DNA from: Gilliamella sp. WF3-4
GTDB taxonomy: Bacteria; Pseudomonadota; Gammaproteobacteria; Enterobacterales; Orbaceae
Length of the DNA: 64,000 nucleotides
NCBI RefSeq assembly: GCF_001690275.1
Contig: NZ_LZGW01000030.1
Span: forward strand, 95,430-159,429
Direction: 5' to 3'
The notes below the pieces were generated by a model. It was given only the letters and a program-made list of their open reading frames with translations. It had not been told where the DNA came from and did not search any database. Below are positions 45,081-55,097 of the stretch, in pieces; the first letter of the stretch is position 1, and every line of letters begins with the position of its first letter. The position numbers were made by a program, and so were the translations under genes.

Positions 45081-46454
45081 ATGCGGTTTTCTGCTCAATG
45101 GGTCGCCAAAATTAATCAAGGTATAGATCAATTGCAATCGCTACCTTTAATTCATCAATATGGGCGGTTAGTAAAGGCATCGGGATTGGTTCTTGAAGCT
45201 GTCGGATTAAAATTGCCGTTGGGATCTAATTGTTTAGTAGAGCGACAAACAAATGGTCAAATTGAGGCCGTTGAGTGTGAAGTCGTTGGTTTTAATGATA
45301 AAACAATTTACTTAATGCCATTTGAATCCACTGACGGCATTTTATTAGGCGCTCGTGTTTATACCAAGCAATATGATTTAGCGCACTTTAGTCATAAAGC
45401 ATTACCCATGGGAATGGGGTTGTTAGGGCGAGTTGTTGATGCTATGGGTAAACCGTTAGATAGTCAACCGTTACCCGAAGAGATTGAGTTTGGGGGATTA
45501 TCTCATAAATCGATTAACCCATTACAGCGCACGCCAGTTCACCAAGTGCTTGATGTTGGCGTTAGAGCCATTAACGCGTTATTAACGGTTGGTAAAGGAC
45601 AGCGGATGGGGTTATTTGCTGGTTCTGGCGTTGGAAAAAGCGTTTTACTTGGCATGATGGCACGTTACACCCAAGCCGATATTATTGTTGTCGGGTTAAT
45701 CGGTGAGCGGGGGCGAGAAGTTAAAGATTTTATCGAAAATATTTTAGGTGAAGAGGGATTAGCACGAGCGGTTGTTGTTGCCGCACCAGCGGATGTTTCG
45801 CCATTATTGCGCTTACAAGGCGCTGCTTATGCGACTAAAATCGCCGAAAATTTCCGCGATAAAGGGTTTAATGTGTTACTGATTATGGACTCTTTAACGC
45901 GTTATGCCATGGCACAACGTGAAATTGCGTTAGCAATAGGAGAACCACCCGCAACGAAAGGTTACCCACCTTCGGTTTTTGCAAAATTACCCGCCTTGGT
46001 TGAAAGAGCAGGCAATGACGAAAGCGGAAAAGGCGCCATTACGGCATTTTATACGGTATTGACAGAAGGTGATGATCAGCAAGATCCGATTGCCGATTCA
46101 GCTAGAGCCATACTCGATGGGCATATTGTTTTGTCGCGCTCACTTGCTGAGTCTGGCCATTACCCCGCTATTGATATCGAGGCCTCAATCAGTCGAGTGA
46201 TGACCGATCTTACCGCACCAGAGGATGAAAAAAAATCAAGGTTGTTTAAACAGTTATTTTCAAGTTTTCAACGAAATCGCGATTTGATTAATGTTGGTGC
46301 TTATGTGTCTGGCACCGATCCTTTATTGGATAAGGCGATTATGCTGTTTCCTGCTATGCAAAAATTTTTACAGCAAGGAATTCATGAGCATTGTAGTTAT
46401 CAAGATGCTTATCAACAATTAGTGAATATTGTCGAACCCAAATTAGCTAGTTAG
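45081..46454 (+). CDS. fliI: Flagellar export ATPase FliI
   Basis: About 457 aa from the ATG at 45081 ([15 protein letters not shown]), which matches the family start. An ATG at 45063 would add six residues and overlap fliH further. Walker A ([20 protein letters not shown]), the Walker B region ([20 protein letters not shown]) and the type III ATPase signature [20 protein letters not shown] are all present. It powers export of rod, hook and filament proteins. Confidence 0.97.
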   Translation: MRFSAQWVAKINQGIDQLQSLPLIHQYGRLVKASGLVLEAVGLKLPLGSNCLVERQTNGQIEAVECEVVGFNDKTIYLMPFESTDGILLGARVYTKQYDLAHFSHKALPMGMGLLGRVVDAMGKPLDSQPLPEEIEFGGLSHKSINPLQRTPVHQVLDVGVRAINALLTVGKGQRMGLFAGSGVGKSVLLGMMARYTQADIIVVGLIGERGREVKDFIENILGEEGLARAVVVAAPADVSPLLRLQGAAYATKIAENFRDKGFNVLLIMDSLTRYAMAQREIALAIGEPPATKGYPPSVFAKLPALVERAGNDESGKGAITAFYTVLTEGDDQQDPIADSARAILDGHIVLSRSLAESGHYPAIDIEASISRVMTDLTAPEDEKKSRLFKQLFSSFQRNRDLINVGAYVSGTDPLLDKAIMLFPAMQKFLQQGIHEHCSYQDAYQQLVNIVEPKLAS

Positions 46455-46463
46455 GACTGAGTA

Positions 46464-46928
46464 ATGGTAAATAAAAATTCTGGGCAATTTGCTTTTTTAA
46501 CACTAAAAAAATTGGCGCAAAAATCGGTAGACGACACTTTACTTAAGTTAAAAAAAGCCCATGAAAATCATCGTAATGCACAATCACAATTGAATGTATT
46601 AAATGATTATTATGATGAGTACCAACAAAAATTAAATAATGCCTTATCTCATGGTATTAATGGATGCCAATTAAGTAATTTTAATGCATTTATTTCAACC
46701 CTTGAAAAAGGCATTGAACAGCAAAAAAAAGTATTGTTAACGTTGGATGTTAAGCAAAAGCAAATAACCCATCAACTTAATCAATCACAAAAAAACTTGA
46801 ACACTTATACAACATTATTAGACAAGCAATATAAAAAACAGTTACAGCAACAAAGCCGTTTGCAACAAAAACTGACTGATGAATTTGCACAGCTACAACT
46901 AGCAAGGAGAGTATTAAATGAATATTAA
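46464..46928 (+). CDS. fliJ: Flagellar export chaperone FliJ
   Basis: 154 aa, almost wholly a coiled coil rich in Gln, Lys and Leu (LAQKSVDDTLLKLKKAHENH, LEKGIEQQKKVLLTLDVKQK). Position between fliI and fliK and size identify it. FliJ links the ATPase to the export gate. It overlaps the fliK start by 11 bases. Confidence 0.9.
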   Translation: MVNKNSGQFAFLTLKKLAQKSVDDTLLKLKKAHENHRNAQSQLNVLNDYYDEYQQKLNNALSHGINGCQLSNFNAFISTLEKGIEQQKKVLLTLDVKQKQITHQLNQSQKNLNTYTTLLDKQYKKQLQQQSRLQQKLTDEFAQLQLARRVLNEY

Positions 46929-48114
46929 TCTTATTAATGATTTAAATCTTACCCCATCTCATCAATCACAATCAGTTGAAACGGATGTAATTGCAAGTGA
47001 TAGTGATGGCTTTCAACAATTATTGCAACAGAGTGAAAAGCAAAGCCAACAAGGCAAAAAAATCATTCATGCTGAGTTAAATGTTATTGATGATACGCAC
47101 GAAGATCATGATGCTGATATGATCATTATGGCTATCAATCCTTTTTATATACAAACTATTGAACAAGAAAAACAAGATGTTGTCAGCGCAGCACAAAATA
47201 GTGAGGCAAAAACCAAGCCCAATTTATCGATAACAAATCCTCTAAACACTGACATTTTAGAGGCGGATGTATTCGATAATTTATCGTCAGAAACGTTAAT
47301 TAATGATCAGCCAACACAGCTACTGGCCTCTATTTATGACAGTGAGAATTTAATCAATAAAGCAACACAGCAAACAGATGCCATGCCATTGTCTGACAAT
47401 CACCAAGCGATAGCCACTGATCTGGTGCATAAAAAAGCCACAAGAATTAAAAATGATGTGAGTAATACGCATTTTAATCCAACGAATAATACACAAAATG
47501 CTAGCGACATTAGGCAAAAAGCGATGGCAGATCAAACACCATTTATAACAAATAATGACGATCAAGGTGCGATTTTGCATATCAATCCCGAATCAGCTTT
47601 AACAACCCATGCCAATGGGCAAAATGCATTATTACCGTCAGCTAATGCTAGCACGACATCAGCAACACTAAATATGTCGATGCAAGCAAATACTACGCAA
47701 TGGCAAAATTCATTAACAGAACAAATTATTATGTTTAATCGGCAAGGTATTCAATCTGCCAACATAAATTTGCACCCACAAGAATTAGGCTCATTACACA
47801 TTAAACTTGCGATGAGCGATGATAAGATGAATCTTCATATGATGGCAGCACATGGTGTTGTTAAAGGTCTGTTAGAATCGGCACTGCCTTTCTTAAAAAC
47901 ATCATTAGCTGAGCAAGGCATTACCCTAGAACAAGCAGATATTGGTGACTTTTCGATGATGAGTGATTCGCAACAATCTGCTATGTATCAGCAAACCCAA
48001 CACAATCAGTCACATAGCGCCCTAACGTTAGATCCAGAGACAAACGATATTAATGTTGAACAAATCCGTGTTGAAAATAGCCCACAAAAATCAGCACTCA
48101 GCATATTTGCTTAA
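46918..48114 (+). CDS. fliK: Hook-length control protein FliK
   Basis: 398 aa. The N-terminal two thirds are low-complexity, Asn/Gln/Asp-rich and poorly conserved, as in FliK rulers. The C-terminal domain is typical: WQNSLTEQIIMFNRQGIQSA, NINLHPQELGSLHIKLAMSD, then AHGVVKGLLESALPFLKTSL. It measures hook length and switches export specificity through FlhB. It ends the fliF-K part. 180 bases without a gene precede fliL. Confidence 0.93.
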   Translation: MNINLINDLNLTPSHQSQSVETDVIASDSDGFQQLLQQSEKQSQQGKKIIHAELNVIDDTHEDHDADMIIMAINPFYIQTIEQEKQDVVSAAQNSEAKTKPNLSITNPLNTDILEADVFDNLSSETLINDQPTQLLASIYDSENLINKATQQTDAMPLSDNHQAIATDLVHKKATRIKNDVSNTHFNPTNNTQNASDIRQKAMADQTPFITNNDDQGAILHINPESALTTHANGQNALLPSANASTTSATLNMSMQANTTQWQNSLTEQIIMFNRQGIQSANINLHPQELGSLHIKLAMSDDKMNLHMMAAHGVVKGLLESALPFLKTSLAEQGITLEQADIGDFSMMSDSQQSAMYQQTQHNQSHSALTLDPETNDINVEQIRVENSPQKSALSIFA

Positions 48115-48294
48115 CGATTAAAATTGCTATTTATTGTACAAATTGGGGATTAGAGAAGATGAAACGTTTAAATAGGTCATGTTTTGTTGCCTATTCTTCA
48201 AATCAATTTTAAAAATATGATTTATTATTCTTGTCACTATAGCCAATTAATGGATTATAAATTTTTTTAAATTTTTATAGAGACAAGAATAAAT

Positions 48295-48762
48295 ATGCCT
48301 ACAACGTCTAAAAAAGTAAGTGCTTTAAATTTAATCCTTATTCTTATTACCCTATCAGCAATAGGTGCTACAGCTTATTTGTGGTTTCAAGGCTATCCCA
48401 AAGACACAACTAAAGTGCAAGAAGAGCCTGAAATCGTCTCGCCAGTATTTTTAACATTAAAACCGTTTACTATTTCATTGCCTGTTGCTGAAGATAATAT
48501 TGAGATGACTAAAATCCTTTATGTCGGGGTGGTATTACGTGTTAATGATGAAAGTCAAAAAACAGTGCTATTAGATTATTTACCCGAAGTAAGAAGCGAT
48601 ATCCTCCTCCTTACTTCAAAGCAATATATTAATAAGCTAAAGCAAGAAACAGGCAAAATCGATTTACAAGAACAGATAAAAAATACGTTATCGCGAAAAT
48701 ATGATGCAAAACATTGGGTAAATATTGATGAAGTTTTATTTACTGATTTTATTATACGGTGA
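48295..48762 (+). CDS. fliL: Flagellar basal-body protein FliL
   Basis: 155 aa. One N-terminal membrane helix (LILILITLSAIGATAYLWF) and the FliL periplasmic domain (YVGVVLRVNDESQKTVLLDY, LPEVRSDILLLTSKQYI). It surrounds the stator and supports torque. It opens the second operon fliL-R, with AGAGACAAG before the ATG. It overlaps fliM by four bases. Confidence 0.95.
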   Translation: MPTTSKKVSALNLILILITLSAIGATAYLWFQGYPKDTTKVQEEPEIVSPVFLTLKPFTISLPVAEDNIEMTKILYVGVVLRVNDESQKTVLLDYLPEVRSDILLLTSKQYINKLKQETGKIDLQEQIKNTLSRKYDAKHWVNIDEVLFTDFIIR

Positions 48763-49814
48763 TGACTATGCCTGATAAGCGCGAACCGAAACAAGATATG
48801 AATGAAAGCAGTGATGCTTTAACGCCAGATAATTTTGTTGTAGCTGAAGATGATAGCAATATTGATGCTTTGGCTACTTCGCTGCCTACAGGGAAAAAGT
48901 CCGATGTTAGACCTTATGATTTATCAGTCAAACATCGATTTATCCCTGAACGTTTAACGGCATTAGAGATCATTAATGAACGTTTTGCTCGGCAATTTCG
49001 AATTGGATTATTTAATCGATTACGCCGTAATACTGATGTGATTGCCTCTCCCGTTGAGCCGCACACGTTCAAAGAGTTTTCTGATATTTCATCAGCAAAT
49101 CATTTGAATTTAGTGCACCTTAATCCATTAAGAGGGACTTGTTTATTTTCATTCTCACCTGAGCTAGTGTTTATTATCGTGGATTCATTGTTTGGCGGTG
49201 ATGGGCATTTTTCCCAAATAGAAACCGAAGGGCGGGAATTTACACACACGGAACAGCAAATCATTAAACGAGTACTCGAGTTAGCATTAGGCATTTATCA
49301 AAATGCGTGGGCAGATATTTACGCCATTGAAACCGAATATATTCGATCTGAAATGCAAAGTAAATTTACCAATATTACCAGCTCACCAGATGATATTGTA
49401 TTAACAACAAATTTTAAAGTTGAAGTCGGTCATAGCAAAGCAACATTTTGCGTTTGCATTCCTTATTCTATGGTAGAGCCTATTAAAGAGCTACTTATAA
49501 AACCGCCTATCGAGCAACAGAGTTATCAAGATGATAATATTTGGATGAGTTCACTAACAACGGGGATCAAGCAATCAACTGTCGAATTAGTCGCAAACTT
49601 TACCCGTATTCATATAACCGTTGCTAAATTATTATCCTTAAAAGTTGATGATATTTTAGTCATCGACAAACCCACCAATTTAGATGTCACTGTCGGTGGA
49701 GTGCCTGTGCTAAAGGGTCATTATGGTAAAGTGAATAAACAATATGCAATTCAAGTCGATCAGGTTATTAACCCTGTGATAGAACAATTGAATGAAGGAG
49801 TATCCCATGACTGA
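48759..49814 (+). CDS. fliM: Motor switch protein FliM
   Basis: 351 aa. Starts at the GTG in the fliL stop (GTGATGACTATG) or one of the two following ATGs. The typical core is ERLTALEIINERFARQFRIG, LVHLNPLRGTCLFSFSPELV and FIIVDSLFGGDGHF, with a C-terminal SpoA domain (LLSLKVDDILVIDKPTNLDV). Many FliM proteins start with an EIDALL-like CheY-binding peptide. Here the nearest match is SNIDALATSLP near residue 30, so CheY contact may be kept. Confidence 0.95.
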   Translation: MMTMPDKREPKQDMNESSDALTPDNFVVAEDDSNIDALATSLPTGKKSDVRPYDLSVKHRFIPERLTALEIINERFARQFRIGLFNRLRRNTDVIASPVEPHTFKEFSDISSANHLNLVHLNPLRGTCLFSFSPELVFIIVDSLFGGDGHFSQIETEGREFTHTEQQIIKRVLELALGIYQNAWADIYAIETEYIRSEMQSKFTNITSSPDDIVLTTNFKVEVGHSKATFCVCIPYSMVEPIKELLIKPPIEQQSYQDDNIWMSSLTTGIKQSTVELVANFTRIHITVAKLLSLKVDDILVIDKPTNLDVTVGGVPVLKGHYGKVNKQYAIQVDQVINPVIEQLNEGVSHD

Positions 49815-50178
49815 CATCAAAGCAAATAACGACCAAAACCAAGCAACTGGTGATGATCTTATTACCAAAGAAGCAATTTTTGAAACATTATCACCGCAAC
49901 AAACGGAAGAAAAAAAGCAAGATATTAATCTGATTTTAGATATTCCTGTTGATTTAAGTGTAGAGCTTGGTCGAACCAAGATAGCAATTAAAGATCTATT
50001 AAATTTAACACAAGGATCGGTAATTGCATTAGATGGGCTAGCAGGTGAACCATTGGATATATTGATTAACGGTTACTTAATTGCTCAAGGTGAAATTGTC
50101 GTTGTGGGCGATAACTATGGTGTGCGTATCACCGATATTATTACCCCATCAGAACGTGTACGAAGACTGAGTCGTTAA
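49807..50178 (+). CDS. fliN: Motor switch protein FliN
   Basis: 123 aa from the ATG at 49807, with AAGGAG 8 bases before it. An ATG at 49792 has no site. The SpoA domain is plain: ILDIPVDLSVELGRTKIAIK, LLNLTQGSVIALDGLAGEPL, NGYLIAQGEIVVVGDNYGVR. It forms the base of the C-ring with FliM. It overlaps fliM by 8 bases. Confidence 0.95.
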   Translation: MTDIKANNDQNQATGDDLITKEAIFETLSPQQTEEKKQDINLILDIPVDLSVELGRTKIAIKDLLNLTQGSVIALDGLAGEPLDILINGYLIAQGEIVVVGDNYGVRITDIITPSERVRRLSR

Positions 50179-50180
50179 TA

Positions 50181-50654
50181 GTGAAGATTGAGCCATTAAT
50201 GGTAATGAAGCAAACTAATTTGGTTGAACCTGTAAATACTATAGCAAACACCAAAACGTTAACAAGCACCAAAACGTTGGCTCCGTCATCTTCTCCGTTA
50301 AATATTTATACCGAAGTAGGATCCTCAATGGGATCAACGCTTATCGTTGTCATTGGTTTTATTTTATTGTTAGGTTGGCTTGCCAAACGAATGAGCTGGA
50401 AAAAAAAGACCAATCAATGGATTGATGTCAAAGCCACATATAGCATTAGCCCCAAAGAACGTATGGTTGTGGTTCATGTTGATAACCAATTATTAGTGAT
50501 TGGGGTTACATCTCAACAAATGACGTTATTACACACTATCAATGAACAACGCACTCAAGCACTGCTTTCGCAAAATACGACAGATACTACTTGTGTGAAA
50601 AGTAACGTATTTCAGCAGATATTACAATCCGCTTTAAAAGCAAAAAAGGAGTAA
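50181..50654 (+). CDS. fliO: Flagellar export gate protein FliO
   Basis: 157 aa from a GTG two bases behind fliN. It has one membrane helix (GSTLIVVIGFILLLGWLAKR) and the FliO cytoplasmic part (YSISPKERMVVVHVDNQLLV, IGVTSQQMTLLH). It helps assemble the FliP ring. Sequence outside this core varies, as is usual. Confidence 0.9.
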   Translation: MKIEPLMVMKQTNLVEPVNTIANTKTLTSTKTLAPSSSPLNIYTEVGSSMGSTLIVVIGFILLLGWLAKRMSWKKKTNQWIDVKATYSISPKERMVVVHVDNQLLVIGVTSQQMTLLHTINEQRTQALLSQNTTDTTCVKSNVFQQILQSALKAKKE

Positions 50655-50660
50655 CAACTA

Positions 50661-51398
50661 GTGCGGTTAAATTTTATTATTTTGCTCAGCTTATTGTTGC
50701 TAAGTTTATCATGCCATGCTGACTTATCTACGTTACCTGCCATATCCCAACCGATGAGTGATTGGCAAAATTGGTCATTACCTGTTGAAACCTTAGTCTT
50801 TTTGACATTGCTTACCTTCATTCCAGCAATTTTGTTATTAATGACCAGTTTCACACGTATTATTATTGTATTAGGTCTGTTACGTAATGCACTTGGTACG
50901 CAATCGGCACCACCCAATCAAGTTATTTTGGGCATTGCCCTATTTATGACCTATTTCATTATGTCCCCCGTGATTGATAACATTTATCAAGATGCTTATG
51001 TGCCGTATTCGCAAAATCAAATCACCATGCAAGAGGGCTTAACTCAAGCGGCTAAACCATTACAACAATTTATGCTTGCCCAAACACGAGAAACGGACTT
51101 AGCATTATTTGTTAACATGTCTCACCAAAATGATATTCAAACACGTGAAGATGTCCCTTTAAAAGTATTGGTTCCGGCTTTTGTTGTCAGTGAATTAAAA
51201 ACAGCGTTTCAAATCGGTTTTACCATTTTTATTCCTTTCTTAGTGATAGATCTCGTGGTTGCAAGCACGCTCATGGCATTAGGCATGATGATGGTACCGC
51301 CAGCAACGGTGTCTTTACCATTTAAGTTAATGTTATTTGTGTTAGCCGATGGTTGGCACTTATTACTGGGCTCGTTAGCGCAAAGCTTTTTTAGTTGA
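50661..51398 (+). CDS. fliP: Flagellar export gate protein FliP
   Basis: 245 aa. A cleavable signal ([18 protein letters not shown]) followed by the highly conserved FliP core: [40 protein letters not shown], then [20 protein letters not shown] and [20 protein letters not shown]. It forms the central export channel with FliQ and FliR. Start GTG with AAGGAG upstream. Confidence 0.97.
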   Translation: MRLNFIILLSLLLLSLSCHADLSTLPAISQPMSDWQNWSLPVETLVFLTLLTFIPAILLLMTSFTRIIIVLGLLRNALGTQSAPPNQVILGIALFMTYFIMSPVIDNIYQDAYVPYSQNQITMQEGLTQAAKPLQQFMLAQTRETDLALFVNMSHQNDIQTREDVPLKVLVPAFVVSELKTAFQIGFTIFIPFLVIDLVVASTLMALGMMMVPPATVSLPFKLMLFVLADGWHLLLGSLAQSFFS

Positions 51399-51406
51399 AT
51401 TACACT

Positions 51407-51676
51407 ATGTCGCCCGAATATATTAGCACCTTAGCAATACAAGCAATAAAAGTCGCTGCATCACTGGCTGGACCGTTACTATTAGTTGCTTTAGTAACAG
51501 GATTAATCATTAGCTTATTACAAGCGGCCACACAAATTAACGAAATGACATTATCATTTATTCCCAAAATTATCGCGGTCGTTGTGGTTTTAATCCTATG
51601 GGGACCATCAATGCTATCAACCATGATTGATTATATGCAAACGGTCATTACCGATATTCCTAATTTAACCCGTTAA
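51407..51676 (+). CDS. fliQ: Flagellar export gate protein FliQ
   Basis: 89 aa from the ATG at 51407 (MSPEYISTLAIQAIKVA). A TTG inside the fliP stop is less likely. Two membrane hairpin helices (LAGPLLLVALVTGLIISLLQ, FIPKIIAVVVVLILWGPSML) and the family motif AATQINEMTLSF are present. Confidence 0.96.
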   Translation: MSPEYISTLAIQAIKVAASLAGPLLLVALVTGLIISLLQAATQINEMTLSFIPKIIAVVVVLILWGPSMLSTMIDYMQTVITDIPNLTR

Positions 51677-51681
51677 ATTAA

Positions 51682-52476
51682 ATGGATTTTAATAGTAATA
51701 TTTTATTTAATATTGATTTCTTTGCTTGGGCTAAAGATGGCTTTTTCCCCTTTGTGCGCATTTTAGCGTTGATTATGGTTGCCCCTATTTTGGGAGAAAA
51801 AGAGATCCCCAACCGCGTAAAAATAAGCTTGGCATTACTTATTGCAATTGCTTTGCCACTTCCACATCTTGATGAACATATTAAAATATACTCTTTTATT
51901 GGCATATGGATGATTGCACAGCAAATAATGATTGGCGTGCTTATTGGTTTTACTATGCAGTTAGCATTTATGACGGTGCGATTTGCCGGCGAATTAATTG
52001 GTATGCAAATGGGACTTGGAATGGCCACCTTTTTTGATCCTATTGGCGGTCCATCTACATCGGTATTATCACGCTTAATTAACATTATTGCACTGCTAAT
52101 CTTTCTTAGTGTTGATGGTCATTTATGGTTGTTATACGGCATAGCAAACAGTTTTGATATTATTCCCATCGCAGTAATGCCATTACAAGCAAACGGATAC
52201 TTAGCTTTAATTGATGTCAGTAAACTATTATTTATCAACGGGATAATGTTAGCACTTCCCTTAATGACATTGTTGCTAATCGTCAATATATCATTAGGGC
52301 TACTTAATAGAATAACGCCACAACTCTCTATTTTTGTTGTCGGCTATCCAGCTACATTATTATTAGGATTGCTCATGCTAACTTACTTAATTTCAGCATT
52401 GCCCACCTTTGCTACATTTGTCTTTGAACAAATGTTTGAACAAATTTCTACTCTATTGCGATATTTCAGCCAATAA
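51682..52476 (+). CDS. fliR: Flagellar export gate protein FliR
   Basis: 264 aa, six or so membrane helices, with the FliR stretches FVRILALIMVAPILGEKEIP, GFTMQLAFMTVRFAGELIGM and QMGLGMATFFDPIGGPSTSV. It completes the FliPQR channel and ends the operon. flhB and flhA, which normally work with it, are not in the window. Confidence 0.96.
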   Translation: MDFNSNILFNIDFFAWAKDGFFPFVRILALIMVAPILGEKEIPNRVKISLALLIAIALPLPHLDEHIKIYSFIGIWMIAQQIMIGVLIGFTMQLAFMTVRFAGELIGMQMGLGMATFFDPIGGPSTSVLSRLINIIALLIFLSVDGHLWLLYGIANSFDIIPIAVMPLQANGYLALIDVSKLLFINGIMLALPLMTLLLIVNISLGLLNRITPQLSIFVVGYPATLLLGLLMLTYLISALPTFATFVFEQMFEQISTLLRYFSQ

Positions 52477-53214
52477 AAACACTAAGTCAATTTGAGATCT
52501 GTGCTATTTCGGGTGTTTGAAGCGCTATTAATAAAATAAGCTATGGCTACCATGTGCTACCATGCTAAAACCAAAAAATTTTCTGTAAAATCCCCCTGTG
52601 CTTTAAGCATGGCTACAAAATGGAGGCTTTGACAACCGATCTTTGCCACTTGGTTTTAACGCAACGATGCTAATTTATTCTAGGCAAAGCAGTGCCTTGC
52701 AAACATGCTTGTTTGCTGTGCTTACTTTATACCATCGGTAGCTATATTCTCACGCCAAATAAGCACGGTGTTAATCTTTAAAAAACTCTAATAAAATCAA
52801 TTGGTTTTCTGAATTCTTTTTTAAGTAGCAAAATACCTTATTTTTAGTCATTCAACGCCATGTTTGAGGCAAAATATTTGGCACTAAATCGCCTAAATCT
52901 AATCTGTTAGCAATCATTTATTTATCAGCAAAAAACCAAATGCAGGAAGAAAAGTTATCTTAAAATAACAAGATAACTAAAAAATAGCATAGAAAAACGA
53001 TTGATTTTCATAAAAAGAAAAAATTCAATAAAATCAATGGGTTTTCTGAATGGCTTTTAAGCACTAAAATGACTGATAAGAATAAAATCAACATGTTGAT
53101 TATTAAAGCTAATTAATTTAGCTAATCATTGTGATTATAAGCCAAGCAAAATAAGCGGTATTTTGCTGTTATCGTTAATATATAATTTTTACAACTTAAT
53201 GGCGTGTAATTACT
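52477..53214. other. Gene-poor region behind fliR with a diverged direct repeat
   Basis: 738 bases with no convincing gene. A block of about 44 bases beginning AATAAAATCAAT and containing GGTTTTCTGAAT occurs at 52789-52833 and again at 53028-53071. A short hairpin (GCAAACA/TGTTTGC) lies at 52699-52716, and GCTACCATG occurs twice near 52542-52563. No tRNA or known RNA is visible. Confidence 0.4.
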
Positions 53215-53559
53215 ATGGGTAAAGAGCAAGAATGAATAAAACAAGCCGAAAGGCTCGCTTTACTTCCAGATTCAGAAAAGCCATTCGATCAACTTATGGA
53301 TCTACTTAACAACGAAACCGATCTTGAAATGAGATCCCGGGTTGTGGCTTTTTACTCTATCGCTCTTGAAGAAGCGTTATATCCCAATGATCATTTTAAG
53401 ATGCTTAATAATAAGATTCGCCGACTACTGAATACGTATCCACTACCTGATGATGCCGAAGCGCAATTAGACCGTTTAATAGAACAAGCCGATAACAAGC
53501 AGGGTAAATTTTTATTAAGTCAATCTCACGAAGCCCTCTTCGTTTTACGTCATGAATAA
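53215..53559 (+). pseudogene. Small conserved-looking gene with an in-frame TGA
   Basis: From ATG at 53215 the frame reads MGKEQE, a TGA at 53233-53235, then IKQAERLALLPDSEKPFDQL and on without interruption to RHE and the stop at 53559. The part before and the part after the TGA both look coding and lie in one frame, so a nonsense change early in a 114-codon gene is likely. A shorter product could start at the ATG at 53296 (87 aa, helical, acidic), but no ribosome site stands before it. I do not recognise the family. Confidence 0.5.
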
Positions 53560-53590
53560 TTAACTAGAAGCTTATTTTATGTTAACTATT

Positions 53591-53623
53591 CCTATTCATA
53601 TTGGTTAAACCAATGTGAATAGG
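53591..53623. terminator. Strong hairpin between convergent genes
   Basis: CCTATTCATATTGGTT pairs with AACCAATGTGAATAGG (16 pairs with one G-T mismatch) around a one-base loop. It lies between the plus-strand small gene and the minus-strand PhnA gene and probably ends both transcripts. Confidence 0.75.
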
Positions 53624-53658
53624 ATATTTAACTCGACTTTTGAACTGAATCTTTCTAA

Positions 53659-53994
53659 TTAAGCTTTTTTCACAAAGCAAGCTTTAAGCATAATTTTCAT
53701 ACCATCGACTTTACAATCGATCTCATGATCACCGTCTACTAAACGAATGCCTTTGGCTTTAGCACCTTTTTTCAGCACAGTTGACGATCCTTTTAATTTA
53801 AGATCTTTAATTAAAATAATATCATCACCATCAGCAAGTAAATTACCATTACTATCTTTTACTTGTAATTCACCATCAGTGGCTACAACTTCGTTTGGAT
53901 CCCATTCATGAGCACATTCAGGGCAAACATAAAATGAACCATCATGATAAGTGTGTTCAGATTGGCAAACAGGGCAATTAGGTATAGATTCCAT
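53659..53994 (-). CDS. yjdM: PhnA/YjdM family zinc-ribbon protein
   Basis: 111 aa. The N-terminal zinc ribbon ([20 protein letters not shown], then CAHEWDP) is followed by the PhnA domain ([57 protein letters not shown]). The name comes from a historic link to phosphonate use, but E. coli PhnA/YjdM is not part of C-P lyase and its role is unsettled. Single gene, own promoter presumed in the 200 bases to its right. Confidence 0.95.
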   Translation of the reverse strand: MESIPNCPVCQSEHTYHDGSFYVCPECAHEWDPNEVVATDGELQVKDSNGNLLADGDDIILIKDLKLKGSSTVLKKGAKAKGIRLVDGDHEIDCKVDGMKIMLKACFVKKA

Positions 53995-54233
53995 AATTAA
54001 GATTCATCCAAATTAAATAAAATGGCGCCTACTATAGCAAAAAAATGCTATTAAGTCATGAATGATAGCTGTTTGGTTGCAATGGATAATCTAAAAAAAT
54101 TGACAAATTAGCCAATTATTTTAGAGATAAATAAACTACTATTATCGGCTATGATAAACCAAGATATGTATAATAATGGCTAGAATAGCAGCACATTTTT
54201 AAACGAAAAATTAAGGGGTAAGTGTTTTTTTTA

Positions 54234-54990
54234 ATTAGACGGGAGGCAAGTAGCCTAACGAAGAATGTCATCGTTGATTATTATACCAACAGGCATAAGC
54301 CGAAAAAGCGCACTGTAACTGAGTCATGGCGTTGAAACGTTGGCCTTTTACAAACTCTGTTTTAATTGTTTTCAATGTCGCATCGGCTACTGTATTGCCA
54401 TCAGGACTTCCTTTCTTGTTTAATGAATGTGTGATATTAAATACCTTAAAACAATCCTCTAATAACCAGTTATCAAACTCTGCCGTTTTATGTTTACCAA
54501 CATGATAACCGATAATCTGTCTATCGGGTAAATTCATCAAAAACACATAAGTAATGCCAACGTTGATTAATGCGTATATAAGTTAAATTTGCAACAACAT
54601 TTTGCTTTTTATCATCTACGTCAAATTGCCGTTGTCAACGATTCTTTTTGGCTGTTTGATTCACTTCTGTATTATGAGGTTTATAACGTTTAATGGTGTT
54701 ATTTTGATACGCACAATAAGGATTTTATTATCCGCGCAATAACTTTTGTTCTTATGGACTGTGATTATCTTTTGTTTTAAATAAGCCACTTTAACGGGCT
54801 TACATTACCCAACGGTCCCATGCTGATGGTGTCAAATTATATTCTGCAACGATTTCACAACGTGATTTACCGTGTTGATAAAGACTGATGATTTGGTATT
54901 TAAAATCATCATTGAATGTTCGCTTTTTTCGTTTAATCTTATTTATATTAGCTTCTTTTTTAATTGTGGTAAGTTTACCTTATCTCTTAT
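54234..54990 (-). mobile_element. Decayed IS3/IS150-like element
   Basis: At the right (about 54790-54985) the minus strand encodes an orfA-like helix-turn-helix (KRKKRTFNDDFKYQIISLYQ, HGKSRCEIVAEYNLTPSAWD). At the left (54268-54546) is a shortened orfB (NLPDRQIIGYHVGKHKTAEF, SLNKKGSPDGNTVADATLKT, IKTEFVKGQRFNAMTQLQ). Part of the catalytic core, including the D-x-G-x-E block, is missing, and the frames do not join. It is dead and separates the PhnA gene from the lipid operon. Confidence 0.8.
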
Positions 54991-55035
54991 AAAAAGTGTG
55001 GGCCGACCCACTAATAACCTGTAGTTTAAAAAAAG

Positions 55036-55064
55036 TTTATTAGAATTAAATAGAGTACTATAAT
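55036..55064 (+). promoter_or_regulatory. Possible promoter of the lipid operon
   Basis: TATAAT at 55059-55064 is a perfect -10 box, 33 bases before the first start codon. A weak -35 (TTTATT) lies 17 bases further up. It would give a leader of about 25 bases. Confidence 0.4.
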
Positions 55065-55097
55065 AATTGGTACAGGATAGTTTTTGGAGTATAGCTT

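Noticed and set aside
52699..52716. fliR terminator
   Set aside because: The hairpin is over 200 bases behind fliR and has no T run.
53233..53235. Selenocysteine codon at the in-frame TGA
   Set aside because: No stable stem-loop follows immediately and the context is not a known selenoprotein. A nonsense change is simpler.
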